Source: Bacteroidota bacterium (lineage in GTDB: Bacteria; Bacteroidota; Bacteroidia; Chitinophagales; Chitinophagaceae). Taken from it: DNA of 51,228 nucleotides. The position numbers and the translations under genes are program-made. Shown here in pieces: positions 38,214-46,491 of this stretch; the stretch's first letter is position 1, and each line of letters starts with the position of its first letter. The stretch covers positions 1-51,228 of the forward strand of contig JABDCE010000009.1 in assembly GCA_013288285.1 (NCBI GenBank), written 5' to 3'. The notes under the pieces are model-generated. The model did not search any database. It saw nothing but the letters and a program-made list of their open reading frames with translations, and was not told the origin of the DNA.

Positions 38214-38977
38214 TGTGGAAAGCGATAGGGAGCAGTGTGGCAGGCACCTCGCACGCGGCCAGCGGTAAGCCTTGTGAAGATGCTGTGCAATATTGTGTGG
38301 CGAAGGATGTGAATGGAGACGAAGTGATGATATGCTGTGTGAGCGATGGCGCGGGAAGTGCTGCCTTTGCAGGGTTTGCATCGGGATATGCTACGCAGAT
38401 GATGACGGATGGGTTGCGCATGGTGGCGTTCTCCGGCGCAGCGATATCGCAGGGCGATATTTACGCGCTGGCAGAGGATATATACTACGGGCTGGCCGCA
38501 GCTGCGGAACGGCAGCATGTGCCGCTCAATGAGTATTCGTGCACCATGCTGGGGTGCTATATAACGAAGGGGAGGGCAGCGTTCTTCCAGGTGGGTGATG
38601 GCGCTATAGTGCGCAATGACGGTACGGGGTTTTACCTGCCCGTATGGTGGCCTGAGAATGGCGAATACCAGAACAGTACCTGCTTCCTGGTAGACGACAG
38701 CAGCTTCGGTAATCTGAATGTGGTGATAACAGAAGGTGCGGTAAATGAGGTGGCTATCTTCACGGACGGCATGCAACTGCTGGCACTGAATACGGAGCAG
38801 GAAACGGCGCACCAGCCTTTCTTTACAGATATGTTCCGGTTCCTGAGAATGGCGAATGATCATGAAAAAGTCAATGTGCTGCACAGGAAGCTGGGTGAGT
38901 ACTTAGACAGCAAGCAGATCAACGACCGGACGGATGACGATAAGACACTCTTCCTGGCTACAAGGATAGGCGTATGA
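38210..38977 (+). CDS. PP2C-family protein phosphatase of the TerY-P triad
   Basis: A 255-residue PP2C (PPM) phosphatase. The N-terminal [19 protein letters not shown] carries the metal-binding Asp region, [20 protein letters not shown] is the second Asp motif, FFQVGDGAI the third, and VAIFTDGMQ with the distal TDDDKTLFL completes the metal site. ATG 38210 overlaps the VWA stop; the ATG at 38198 would extend the overlap to 16 bp. It overlaps the kinase start by ATGA at 38974. It is expected to reverse the phosphorylation made by the kinase. Confidence 0.9.
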   Translation: MMWKAIGSSVAGTSHAASGKPCEDAVQYCVAKDVNGDEVMICCVSDGAGSAAFAGFASGYATQMMTDGLRMVAFSGAAISQGDIYALAEDIYYGLAAAAERQHVPLNEYSCTMLGCYITKGRAAFFQVGDGAIVRNDGTGFYLPVWWPENGEYQNSTCFLVDDSSFGNLNVVITEGAVNEVAIFTDGMQLLALNTEQETAHQPFFTDMFRFLRMANDHEKVNVLHRKLGEYLDSKQINDRTDDDKTLFLATRIGV

Positions 38978-40911
38978 TATTTAAAGGCCTGCATAGCGAA
39001 CAATATATAACCGGCCGCGAATTGGGAAGGGGCGGCGAGGGCGCTGTGTATGAACTGCAACAACAGAGCGGCCTGGTACTGAAATTATATAGCGAGGCGC
39101 TGCCTGCGGAGAAGATAGACAAGCTGCGGCAAATGGTGGCGATGAGGAACGGGGCCATAGAAGCTTATGCAGCATGGCCTACAGATCTTGTGTATAACGA
39201 CAAAGGAAACGCATGCGGATTTGTAATGAAGAAGCTGACCGGGTATGTGCCCCTGCACATGATCTTCAGCCCGATGGACCGGAAACGGTTGTTTCCGGAT
39301 AAGGGGTACAACTTCCTGGTGCATGTGGCGCGTAACTTAGCCACTGCATTTTATAAGCTGCATGAAGCAGGGCTGATAGCCGGAGATGTGAACGAAGGCA
39401 ATATTCTCATCAGTTCGTCGGGCATGGTAGCATTCATTGATTGTGATTCGTTCCAGGTGAAGGGTAGTGATGCTTATTTCTTTTGTGAAGTGGGCGTGCC
39501 GCGGTATACGCCGCCGGAACTGCTGAAAGAGGGATCGTTTGAAAATATAGTGCGGACAGTGAACACTGATAGTTTCTCGCTGGCGGTGCTGGTGTTTCAA
39601 TTGCTGTTCCTGGGGCGGCACCCGTTTGCAGGGAAGAATAAACTGGCCGCAGACTTTGACGAAGAGACGGCGATACGTAAGCGTGAGTTTGCGTACTCAT
39701 TAGAGAATAAAAAGAAGAAGCTTTTCCCACCAACTGATAGCTTCCCTATCAGTAATCTCACGGATGACGTAGTGGCATTGTTCCATCGCGCGTTTGAACA
39801 GGATGAGCGGCCTGTGCCCGCTGACTGGGTGAGTGCGCTGGATGCTTTGCTGGCTGATATGGTGACCTGCGGGGAGTCGCGGCTGCATAGCTACCCAGGT
39901 AAGCTGGCGGAATGCCCGTGGTGCAGTTTTAAGAAGAACAGGGGTATACTGTATTTTCTTGACGAAAGCTACCTGCATGCCAACTCGCAGCTTAATGACA
40001 TAGAAAGTTTTGTGAACGGCTTCAGGCTGGAGCAGATGCAACTGAAGAAGTGGGAGCACAATCCAACGATCAATACCGCTGTGCCTAACCCTGTGGAGCG
40101 GAAATACCGGAACTATAAAATGTTTAAGATAGCCGCCAGTATTGCCGCTGCGGTGGTGTGCCTGGGGTTATATTTTTTGCAGACACGGAACAGCATGCTG
40201 GCGTCGTTGGCGGCGTTCCTGCCTATTGTGATCTATAAATATTCGCCATGGGCGGTGCGGATAAGGAAGGAATTGAAGCGGCGTATAGACGTACAGCAGC
40301 AAATGTACAGCCGGCTGTATGCTATGGCGGCAGCATACGACACCTCTGCGGACATCAATAACTACAATGCCGGGCTGGATAAACTGACGAAGCTGATACA
40401 TGATTTCAGGCGGCTGCCCGATGAAGCTGAGCGCAGAAAAAAAATAATGGAAGAACAACTCTATAACGAGCAGCTCGATTATTTCCTTTATCATTTTGAT
40501 ATAGAAAGCCACGCTATCCCTTTATTTGGCGCTGCAAAAAAATCGGCGCTCATCAATCATGGGATCAGGAATGCGGCAGACATCAGCAAGCTACAGACCA
40601 CTAAAGTGCCGGGCATAGGTCCGAAGAATATACAGGCGCTTTATAGCTGGCAGCGGCAAATGGCTTCGGGGTTTGTGTATATACCCGATGAGGGTAAGGT
40701 GGCTGCGGGTATGCTACAGGTAAGTAATGATGTGCTGAAAATAAGAAGACAGATAGAACACCTAATAGGCAAGGAGCACCAGGCGCTGAGTTACCTGAAG
40801 ATGAATATCAATAACCGGGCGATGGTGTTAGAAAAGCAGATCGCCGATTTTACAGGGCAAGTGAATCAGGCTGCGGCAGACCTGGAGGCATTCAGAAAAT
40901 TCGCCAGATAA
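38974..40911 (+). CDS. Membrane-anchored protein kinase with helix-hairpin-helix domain, TerY-P triad
   Basis: The 645-residue protein has a kinase domain at about residues 12-290: glycine loop GRGGEGAVYE (18-27), Lys37 in LVLKLY, catalytic loop IAGDVNEGNIL (Asp138, Asn143) and metal motif IDCDSF (Asp156) in place of DFG. A cysteine pair (CPWCSF) and a linker follow. Two hydrophobic segments lie near residues 385-425, then a coiled region and a helix-hairpin-helix DNA/protein-binding motif (TTKVPGIGPKNIQALYSW). The HhH suggests a link to nucleic acids or DNA-binding partners. Last gene of the triad. Confidence 0.88.
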   Translation: MIFKGLHSEQYITGRELGRGGEGAVYELQQQSGLVLKLYSEALPAEKIDKLRQMVAMRNGAIEAYAAWPTDLVYNDKGNACGFVMKKLTGYVPLHMIFSPMDRKRLFPDKGYNFLVHVARNLATAFYKLHEAGLIAGDVNEGNILISSSGMVAFIDCDSFQVKGSDAYFFCEVGVPRYTPPELLKEGSFENIVRTVNTDSFSLAVLVFQLLFLGRHPFAGKNKLAADFDEETAIRKREFAYSLENKKKKLFPPTDSFPISNLTDDVVALFHRAFEQDERPVPADWVSALDALLADMVTCGESRLHSYPGKLAECPWCSFKKNRGILYFLDESYLHANSQLNDIESFVNGFRLEQMQLKKWEHNPTINTAVPNPVERKYRNYKMFKIAASIAAAVVCLGLYFLQTRNSMLASLAAFLPIVIYKYSPWAVRIRKELKRRIDVQQQMYSRLYAMAAAYDTSADINNYNAGLDKLTKLIHDFRRLPDEAERRKKIMEEQLYNEQLDYFLYHFDIESHAIPLFGAAKKSALINHGIRNAADISKLQTTKVPGIGPKNIQALYSWQRQMASGFVYIPDEGKVAAGMLQVSNDVLKIRRQIEHLIGKEHQALSYLKMNINNRAMVLEKQIADFTGQVNQAAADLEAFRKFAR

Positions 40912-40946
40912 TAGAATCTTTTGTTGGTTTGGGATATGGGAACAAG

Positions 40947-41087
40947 GGGTGCATTTCAAATCTTCGCGAATTGGGTAGCCCGCTCCGGGGCAAAAAACAT
41001 CTTGGATCGTTTTTACTACAAAGCGGTAGCTCCGCTGGAGCACACTGGAAATTTATGTAAAAAAAGACGAAGATTTGAATTGCACCC
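40947..41087. repeat. 141-bp element bounded by 20-bp inverted repeats
   Basis: The left arm GGGTGCATTTCAAATCTTCG (40947-40966) pairs with the right arm at 41068-41087, with one mismatch. The 101-bp interior contains the hairpin GCTCC-GCT-GGAGC (41029-41041) and other GC-rich dyads (AGCCCGCTCCGGGGC). The shape recalls a miniature inverted-repeat element or foldback. It sits between the kinase gene and ctaB; target-site duplications were not clear. Confidence 0.65.
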
Positions 41088-41125
41088 GAATGAAGATTTT
41101 CACCCCAAAAACTCAGAAAAAAGCT

Positions 41126-41133
41126 TACTTTTG
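41126..41133 (+). promoter_or_regulatory. Candidate -7 box of the ctaB-cox operon
   Basis: TACTTTTG matches TAnnTTTG and lies 32 bp before ATG 41166. No clear TTG at 19-21 bp upstream. Confidence 0.4.
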
Positions 41134-41165
41134 CCAACTATTTTTATTTATTATATCATAATTTG

Positions 41166-42083
41166 ATGTTGCGGCAAGAGCCTATCAGGGGAAAATGGCA
41201 TATAGTGGCGTTAGGGCGTTTCAGGGACTATAATCAGTTATTGAAGCCCAACCTCAGCGGCATGGTAGTGTTCAGCAGTGTGATCGGCTACCTGATGGCC
41301 CCCGGTATATCATTCGTTTGGAACGATTTCCGCCTGTGGCAGCATATTATCACTTTGTTTGCGGGCGGTATGATGGTGACCGGTGGCGCCAATACCATTA
41401 ACCAGATACTGGAGCGGGATAGCGACCGGCTGATGCAGCGCACCCGTAACCGGCCCTTGCCGGATGGGCGGATGGGCGATGTAGAAGCCTGGATATTCGC
41501 CGCGGTTACAGGTATACTGGGTGCGGTGGTACTGGCTTATTACTTTAACCCAATGGCTGGTGCGCTGAGCTTCTTCTCTTTATTATTATACGCATTTGCC
41601 TATACCCCCATGAAAAAGGTGCACCCGGTAGCTGTGCTGATAGGCGCTATACCGGGAGCTTTGCCGCCACTAATAGGCTGGGTGGCGGGTACAGGCGAGT
41701 TTGGGATAGGCGGCTGGATATTGTTTACGCTACAGTTTTTCTGGCAGTTCCCGCACTTCTGGGCCATAGCCTGGGTGGCATTTGACGATTATAACCGGGC
41801 GGGCATACGTATGCTCCCCACGCGTGAAAAGGAAACGAGATTTACCGGAATACAATGTATGCTCTATAGCTTAGTGCTGATACCTATGGCTACAGTGCCG
41901 CATGTGTTAGGTATGGTGGGCAATGCCGGAATGTGGGTGTGCCTGATGGCTGCAGTAATGTATTTTGGGGCATCGGTGGTGTTTTATGTGAAGAATGACT
42001 ACAAATCGGCGCGGAGGGTGATGTTTGCGTCTTTCATCTATCTGCCAACGATATTGCTGGCGCTGGTGATCGGTAAGGCATAG
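41166..42083 (+). CDS. ctaB: Protoheme IX farnesyltransferase (heme O synthase)
   Basis: A UbiA-fold prenyltransferase of 305 residues and about nine helices. The prenyl-diphosphate-binding motif is NQILERDSDRLMQRTRNRPL (N-x3-D-x2-D). The second Asp-rich loop is AWVAFDDYNRAGIRMLP. It adds farnesyl to heme b, making heme O, the precursor of heme A for the oxidase. First gene of the oxidase assembly operon; ATG 41166 is preceded by a TTG that is less likely. Confidence 0.95.
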   Translation: MLRQEPIRGKWHIVALGRFRDYNQLLKPNLSGMVVFSSVIGYLMAPGISFVWNDFRLWQHIITLFAGGMMVTGGANTINQILERDSDRLMQRTRNRPLPDGRMGDVEAWIFAAVTGILGAVVLAYYFNPMAGALSFFSLLLYAFAYTPMKKVHPVAVLIGAIPGALPPLIGWVAGTGEFGIGGWILFTLQFFWQFPHFWAIAWVAFDDYNRAGIRMLPTREKETRFTGIQCMLYSLVLIPMATVPHVLGMVGNAGMWVCLMAAVMYFGASVVFYVKNDYKSARRVMFASFIYLPTILLALVIGKA

Positions 42084-42093
42084 TGGTGCAGAA

Positions 42094-42100
42094 AGGAGGT
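42094..42100 (+). promoter_or_regulatory. Strong Shine-Dalgarno site before the subunit III-like gene
   Basis: AGGAGGT lies 6 bp before GTG 42107 and 15 bp before ATG 42116. In a genome where such sites are otherwise hardly seen, it decides the start in favour of the GTG. Confidence 0.6.
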
Positions 42101-42106
42101 TTAAAA

Positions 42107-42727
42107 GTGACAATTATGGATACAACGGTGCAGACAGAAAAAAGGAGAATACATCCGCAGAAATTCATGCTGTGGGTGGCGATGGGGAGTATGAGTATGG
42201 CTTTTGCGGGCCTTACCAGCGGTTATGTGGTGCGTGAGGCGCAGGGAAACTGGCGGTATTTTAACCTGCCGGTAGTATTCTGGTATTCTACTGCAGTGAT
42301 ATTGGCCAGCAGCTTTACCGTACACATGGGTGTGAAAGCCTTTAAGAATAGGGAAATGCAGAAGTTCAGGATGCTCATCAGCATTACGCTGTTTTTGGGG
42401 CTGCTGTTCGGGGTGCTGCAATACACTGGTTTTTATCAATTATACCATCACCTGCAGCAGGTGCGTATAAACGGGCAGGTGCTTAACCAATCAGATACTG
42501 TGCGGCTGGACGGTAATCCGAGTGGTTCTTTCCTATTTATTATAGCCGGATTGCATCTTCTTCACCTTTTTGGTGGAATTGTTGCATTAATAATTGTATT
42601 TTACCGTGCTTTTAGAACGAGAATAAAGACCTACAATGCAACGGGTTTGGAGATAATGGCAGGGTACTGGCACTTCGTTGATGTATTGTGGTTATATTTA
42701 TTTATATTTTTTCTCGCAAATCAGTGA
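42107..42727 (+). CDS. Cytochrome c oxidase subunit III-like protein (first of two)
   Basis: A 206-residue protein with about five membrane helices of the heme-copper oxidase subunit III family (FMLWVAMGSMSMAFAGLTSG; LEIMAGYWHFVDVLWLYLFI). It starts at GTG 42107, supported by the AGGAGGT site, with MTIMDTT as the first residues. The gene begins 24 bp after the ctaB stop. Two different subunit III-like genes in tandem are common in Bacteroidota, where both are thought to belong to the oxidase. Confidence 0.88.
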   Translation: MTIMDTTVQTEKRRIHPQKFMLWVAMGSMSMAFAGLTSGYVVREAQGNWRYFNLPVVFWYSTAVILASSFTVHMGVKAFKNREMQKFRMLISITLFLGLLFGVLQYTGFYQLYHHLQQVRINGQVLNQSDTVRLDGNPSGSFLFIIAGLHLLHLFGGIVALIIVFYRAFRTRIKTYNATGLEIMAGYWHFVDVLWLYLFIFFLANQ

Positions 42728-42743
42728 AAAATTTTAGAAATTC

Positions 42744-42770
42744 GCACGCAAATTAACGTGCAGCGTTAAT
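42744..42770 (+). promoter_or_regulatory. Two mutually exclusive hairpins between the subunit III genes
   Basis: ATTAACG (42752-42758) pairs with CGTTAAT (42764-42770), loop TGCAG. Alternatively GCACG (42744-42748) pairs with CGTGC (42757-42761). The two structures share bases, as in attenuators, but no T run follows. Confidence 0.3.
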
Positions 42771-42795
42771 TGGTAGAACACCTTTAAAACAGATT

Positions 42796-43551
42796 ATGTC
42801 ACAAACAACAGTAGTAACAGCAGCAAATGAGCCAAGTATATGGGGCGGAGGACGCTCGCCATATAACGTCAGCTATGGAAAAATGATGACCTGGTTCTTC
42901 CTATTGTCGGATGCTTTAACATTCGGCGCATTCCTTATTGCTTACGGTACTACCCGTTTCTTCAGCGCTGTATGGCCTGATGCCAACCAGGTGTTCAAGG
43001 CATTCCCGTTCCTGGGTGAGCATGAAGTGCCGCTGCTGTTTGTGAGCCTTATGACCTTTATCCTGATCATGAGCTCGGTGACTATGGTGCTTGCTGTACA
43101 TGCGGGCCACTATGGCGATAAGAAGAATGTGGCCAAATGGCTGCTGTGGACGATAATAGGCGGTATCTGCTTCCTTAGCTGCCAGGCATGGGAATGGACA
43201 CACCTTCATGGCGAGTGCGGTGCACTCTGGGGCGCATTCACTGATGTGAATACACCAGTAGAGGAATACAGGCACTTCTTCGGACATAAGTCGCTGGCAT
43301 TCGTTGACGCACATCCCCTGGTAGCGATGCAGTCGAGCCACAATTTCTTCAACTACTTCTTTACCATTACCGGTTTCCACGGTGGTCACGTTACTTCAGG
43401 TGTTATCTTCAACATACTGATACTGGTAAATACCGTGAACGGCGTCTACGAGCGCAGAGGCCACTACGAGATGGTAGAAAAGATAGGCCTTTACTGGCAC
43501 TTTGTAGACCTGGTATGGGTATTCGTATTCACCTGCTTCTACTTGCTCTAA
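42796..43551 (+). CDS. coxC: Cytochrome c oxidase subunit III
   Basis: A 251-residue protein with seven hydrophobic segments. Family motifs are FFLLSDALTFGAFLIAYG in helix 1 region, SCQAWEWTHL in the middle, and ITGFHGGHVTSGVIFN and YWHFVDLVWVFVFTCFYLL at the end. Supports proton uptake and stability of subunit I. 68 bp after the first subunit III-like gene in the ctaB operon. Confidence 0.95.
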   Translation: MSQTTVVTAANEPSIWGGGRSPYNVSYGKMMTWFFLLSDALTFGAFLIAYGTTRFFSAVWPDANQVFKAFPFLGEHEVPLLFVSLMTFILIMSSVTMVLAVHAGHYGDKKNVAKWLLWTIIGGICFLSCQAWEWTHLHGECGALWGAFTDVNTPVEEYRHFFGHKSLAFVDAHPLVAMQSSHNFFNYFFTITGFHGGHVTSGVIFNILILVNTVNGVYERRGHYEMVEKIGLYWHFVDLVWVFVFTCFYLL

Positions 43552-43605
43552 TTTATTAACTAACAACAATCCCGTTTTTGCGGGCCCAGCATAAAATTCA
43601 AACAA

Positions 43606-44043
43606 ATGTCAGCACATCATAATAACGACAGCATACAGCACTTATACGAAGGCGACCAGTCGAAACTGTACTCCGGCGTATTGCAGCACCATACCGACAT
43701 CAACTCAACGGAAAGCAAAAACCAGGTATCGAGAATCTGGAAAATATTCTGGATACTGCTGGCCATCACTGTAGTAGAGGTGATCATGGGTATGTTTTTC
43801 AGTCATAGCATGCCGAAAGGACTGGTAAACTTCTTCTTCCTGGGGCTGACCATACTGAAAGCAGGGTATATAGTTGCGGTGTTCATGCACCTTGGCGACG
43901 AGTTCAAAGGATTTATAGTTACTGTGCTGATACCGTTGGTATTGTTCGTGTGGTTCATTATTGCGTTCCTTGCGGATGGCGGCTTCTGGTTGCATATGAA
44001 TAGTGAATCTCCGGCAAGGCAGCACATTGAGGCTGAAAAATAA
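43606..44043 (+). CDS. Cytochrome c oxidase subunit IV family protein
   Basis: A 145-residue protein with a charged N-terminal arm and three membrane helices (FWILLAITVVEVIMGMFF, FFLGLTILKAGYIVAVFMHL and VLIPLVLFVWFIIAFL), the layout of prokaryotic COX4. A His-containing helix (VAVFMHLGDE) is conserved. The stop codon overlaps the SCO start (TAATG at 44041). A small CCCG/CGGG dyad lies in the 54-bp gap before it. Confidence 0.9.
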   Translation: MSAHHNNDSIQHLYEGDQSKLYSGVLQHHTDINSTESKNQVSRIWKIFWILLAITVVEVIMGMFFSHSMPKGLVNFFFLGLTILKAGYIVAVFMHLGDEFKGFIVTVLIPLVLFVWFIIAFLADGGFWLHMNSESPARQHIEAEK

Positions 44044-44759
44044 TGAGTGAGAAAAGATCTAACAGAACGTTTTTTTTAGGAATAGTGGTAGCGGTATTGC
44101 TACCGCTATTTTTTTATGAGGTAACCAATGTGCTCTCCAAGAATAAGGTGAAGATGCCGGGCTACTATCATATAGATAAGATAACTGTAAGTGCGGACGG
44201 TAAAGCAGGCAATGATACCCTCTACCACAAGGTCAATGACAGTATTACACTTACCAACCAGTTTGGGCAACCGGTAGCCCTGAACAAGGAACTGCAGGGG
44301 AAGATAGTAGTGGTAGACTTTATCTTCACCAACTGTGCCAGTAGTTGCCCCCGGTTGACCCGCAGTATGAAACTGCTGCAGACCAGCTTTCGTAAAGACC
44401 CTAAGAAGGAAGCGCGGCTGGATACCATCATCAGGTTTGTGACGATAACTATTAACCCTGAGCGGGACTCGTTCCAGGTGATGCGGGCGTATGCTGACAA
44501 ATATGGCGCAGACCCTGATAACTGGTGGTTCCTGACGGGCGATAAGCGGGCGATCTATAACTTTGCACGGAATGAACTGGGCGTGGCAACAGGACCCGGC
44601 GATGGTGGAGCGGAAGACTTTATACACTCTGAACAATTAGTGCTGATAGATAAAGACAGGTATATACGGGGCTACTACAGCGGGCTGAATGATACCGATG
44701 TGCGGCACTGTGCTGACGATATAGTGCTGCTGAATATAGAATGGAAACACAGGAAATAA
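44043..44759 (+). CDS. SCO family copper chaperone for cytochrome c oxidase
   Basis: A 238-residue thioredoxin-fold protein with an N-terminal membrane anchor (TFFLGIVVAVLLPLFFYEV). The copper site CASSC is at residues 98-102 in FIFTNCASSCPRLT, and the distal His ligand lies in EDFIHSEQLVLID. It delivers copper to the CuA site of subunit II. Translation is coupled to the upstream subunit IV gene. Confidence 0.93.
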   Translation: MSEKRSNRTFFLGIVVAVLLPLFFYEVTNVLSKNKVKMPGYYHIDKITVSADGKAGNDTLYHKVNDSITLTNQFGQPVALNKELQGKIVVVDFIFTNCASSCPRLTRSMKLLQTSFRKDPKKEARLDTIIRFVTITINPERDSFQVMRAYADKYGADPDNWWFLTGDKRAIYNFARNELGVATGPGDGGAEDFIHSEQLVLIDKDRYIRGYYSGLNDTDVRHCADDIVLLNIEWKHRK

Positions 44760-44785
44760 TTTATTGAAGTTTATAAAAGATAGTT

Positions 44786-45346
44786 ATGCTGACTCCCGCA
44801 CTTAAGAAGAATGACAAACAGGCGCGCCTGCTGATATGGGTGGTATCGTTCGTGGTATTTGGCGCAGTGACCTTTCTGACCAATTTCAAGCCACTGACGG
44901 GGCTGAACCTGGGGTTTAATGTGCACCTGCTGGCGCTGACGAACGCGATAATCAATGGTACTGTATCTGTGCTGCTGATATGGGCGCTGCTGGCGGTAAA
45001 GAACCGGAACTACGTGATGCACAAGCGACTGATGCTATGGGCTATAGCACTGTCGAGCCTGTTCCTGGTATCTTATATAGGGCACCACCTACTGGCCGCG
45101 GAAACCAAGTATGGCGGAGCGCATGACGCCATGTACTTCATATACCTGTTCATACTTATTACCCACATATTCCTGGCAACGGTGATACTGCCGTTCATCC
45201 TGTTCACGGCATACAGGGCATTGACGGGCGAATATGAAAAGCATAAGAAACTGGCGAAGTATACCTGGCCGCTGTGGCTGTATGTAAGCGTGACGGGTGT
45301 GCTGGTGTACCTGCTCATCAGCCCGTACTATGTGCCGCACATATAG
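44786..45346 (+). CDS. DUF420 membrane protein of the oxidase operon
   Basis: A 186-residue protein with five membrane helices and the conserved His pair of DUF420 (YIGHHLLAAE). The family is repeatedly found beside SCO and oxidase genes, and CtaM-like members help mature the oxidase; the exact role here is inferred. Last gene of the operon; it converges on the minus-strand genes with only 19 bp between. Confidence 0.88.
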   Translation: MLTPALKKNDKQARLLIWVVSFVVFGAVTFLTNFKPLTGLNLGFNVHLLALTNAIINGTVSVLLIWALLAVKNRNYVMHKRLMLWAIALSSLFLVSYIGHHLLAAETKYGGAHDAMYFIYLFILITHIFLATVILPFILFTAYRALTGEYEKHKKLAKYTWPLWLYVSVTGVLVYLLISPYYVPHI

Positions 45347-45365
45347 TGCATGACGAGGGAAGTTA

Positions 45366-45554
45366 TTACATCGTTTTTCCAGTGCGCACCCGCAATACGA
45401 AAAAGCTACTCAAATCTTTGACCGAATAACCAAGTAATATTCCTCCGACCATTGATACAAGGATATTGGTTTGATAATATCCCGCGATTGTTAGCGATAG
45501 AAAGAACAGCAATCCTGCCCACTTCATTATATTGTTCGATGTAGTTTTATTCAT
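45366..45554 (-). CDS. Small hydrophobic membrane protein (62 aa)
   Basis: Two hydrophobic helices (MKWAGLLFFLSLTIAGYY and ILVSMVGGILLGYSV) with a basic C-terminus. It starts 21 bp after the T9SS protein gene on the same strand and may be co-transcribed. No recognised family. The continuous hydrophobic pattern and normal codon use support it being real. Confidence 0.55.
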   Translation of the reverse strand: MNKTTSNNIMKWAGLLFFLSLTIAGYYQTNILVSMVGGILLGYSVKDLSSFFVLRVRTGKTM

Positions 45555-45575
45555 AGCTGTGGATTGTTTTTGTAT

Positions 45576-46472
45576 TTAACGGCAAATAAATTTGCCTGAA
45601 AACTGTTGGCCGCTTTCTATATCCGTGACGCGGTAAAAATACATGCCTGGTGCAGTGATCTTATCGCCAAAGGTGAATTCGTTGGTGTTCCGGAACGTAG
45701 TGTTGATTGTTGTTTGGCCAAGTTCGTTAGATATGATAATGCTTGCGGATGATGTTTTATATGGGAGGACAATCTTGCTACTTCTGTCGATGGGATTGGG
45801 GAATAATTGTGCGGGTTGGGTATTACGATTTACTTCTTTAACACCTACATTTTTTGGAGGTGGTGTATAGCAGTTATTATTAAAATTGTTACCGACAAGC
45901 TTACTAAGAAGAGGCGAAACACCATTGTTTGTGAAACACGTGAGACTAACGTTTGTTTCGGAAAAGGACAACTCTGTGAAAGGACTCATAGGGCCGTATA
46001 GACTTCCAATTCCTTCAACAACATCATACGCATCGATACCATAGCTGTCAGGGGTGTATGGCAATAGATGCCAAGTTTTGTACCATAAGCCGCTGATTAT
46101 TAGTGAATCAAGACTGCCTACAATACAGTTTATGTACGGCGTACTAAATGTATCGCCAAGCTTTAATGTATAGTCGTAAAGCAACACCTCACTAGAGGCT
46201 GTGTCGCTGGTATATATGGCATAAACCTTCTTCAATAAAGTGTCTTCCCTGACGTACCCTGTCGGGTAGTCGTTCAGTATTTTGTATGACATCCCGTGTA
46301 TTATTGTATCGCCAACATATTCGTTCGTGTAAGTGTAACTTACAAGCATGGACTCGCTTGCGTTGACTGCATACATGTTCCACAGGTTAGTAGTATCACT
46401 AAAAAAAATTTTCTGCCCGAAAGAGGAAGCGGACATTGTTACCAGTAAAACGAAAAGTAGGATATTCTTCAT
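45576..46472 (-). CDS. Secreted protein with T9SS sorting domain (tandem paralogue 1)
   Basis: A 298-residue protein with signal peptide (MKNILLFVLLVTMSASSFG). The mature region resembles its neighbour: KIFFSDTTNLWNMY at the start, a repeated YKILNDYPTGYVREDTLLK block, and LLYDYTLKLGDTF. The C-terminal 90 residues are a type IX secretion sorting domain (LFPNPIDRSSKIVLPYKTSS, ending in MYFYRVTDIESGQQFSGKFI). Function unknown; probably displayed on the surface or released. A tandem duplication with the next gene. Confidence 0.85.
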   Translation of the reverse strand: MKNILLFVLLVTMSASSFGQKIFFSDTTNLWNMYAVNASESMLVSYTYTNEYVGDTIIHGMSYKILNDYPTGYVREDTLLKKVYAIYTSDTASSEVLLYDYTLKLGDTFSTPYINCIVGSLDSLIISGLWYKTWHLLPYTPDSYGIDAYDVVEGIGSLYGPMSPFTELSFSETNVSLTCFTNNGVSPLLSKLVGNNFNNNCYTPPPKNVGVKEVNRNTQPAQLFPNPIDRSSKIVLPYKTSSASIIISNELGQTTINTTFRNTNEFTFGDKITAPGMYFYRVTDIESGQQFSGKFICR

Positions 46473-46491
46473 GATTATACAGTATTATGCT

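Noticed and set aside
23176-41165. The whole gap considered as one integrated element
   Set aside because: No integrase, no flanking att-like direct repeats and no tRNA were found, and GC-rich housekeeping genes (rfaE1, permease, M16) lie inside it.
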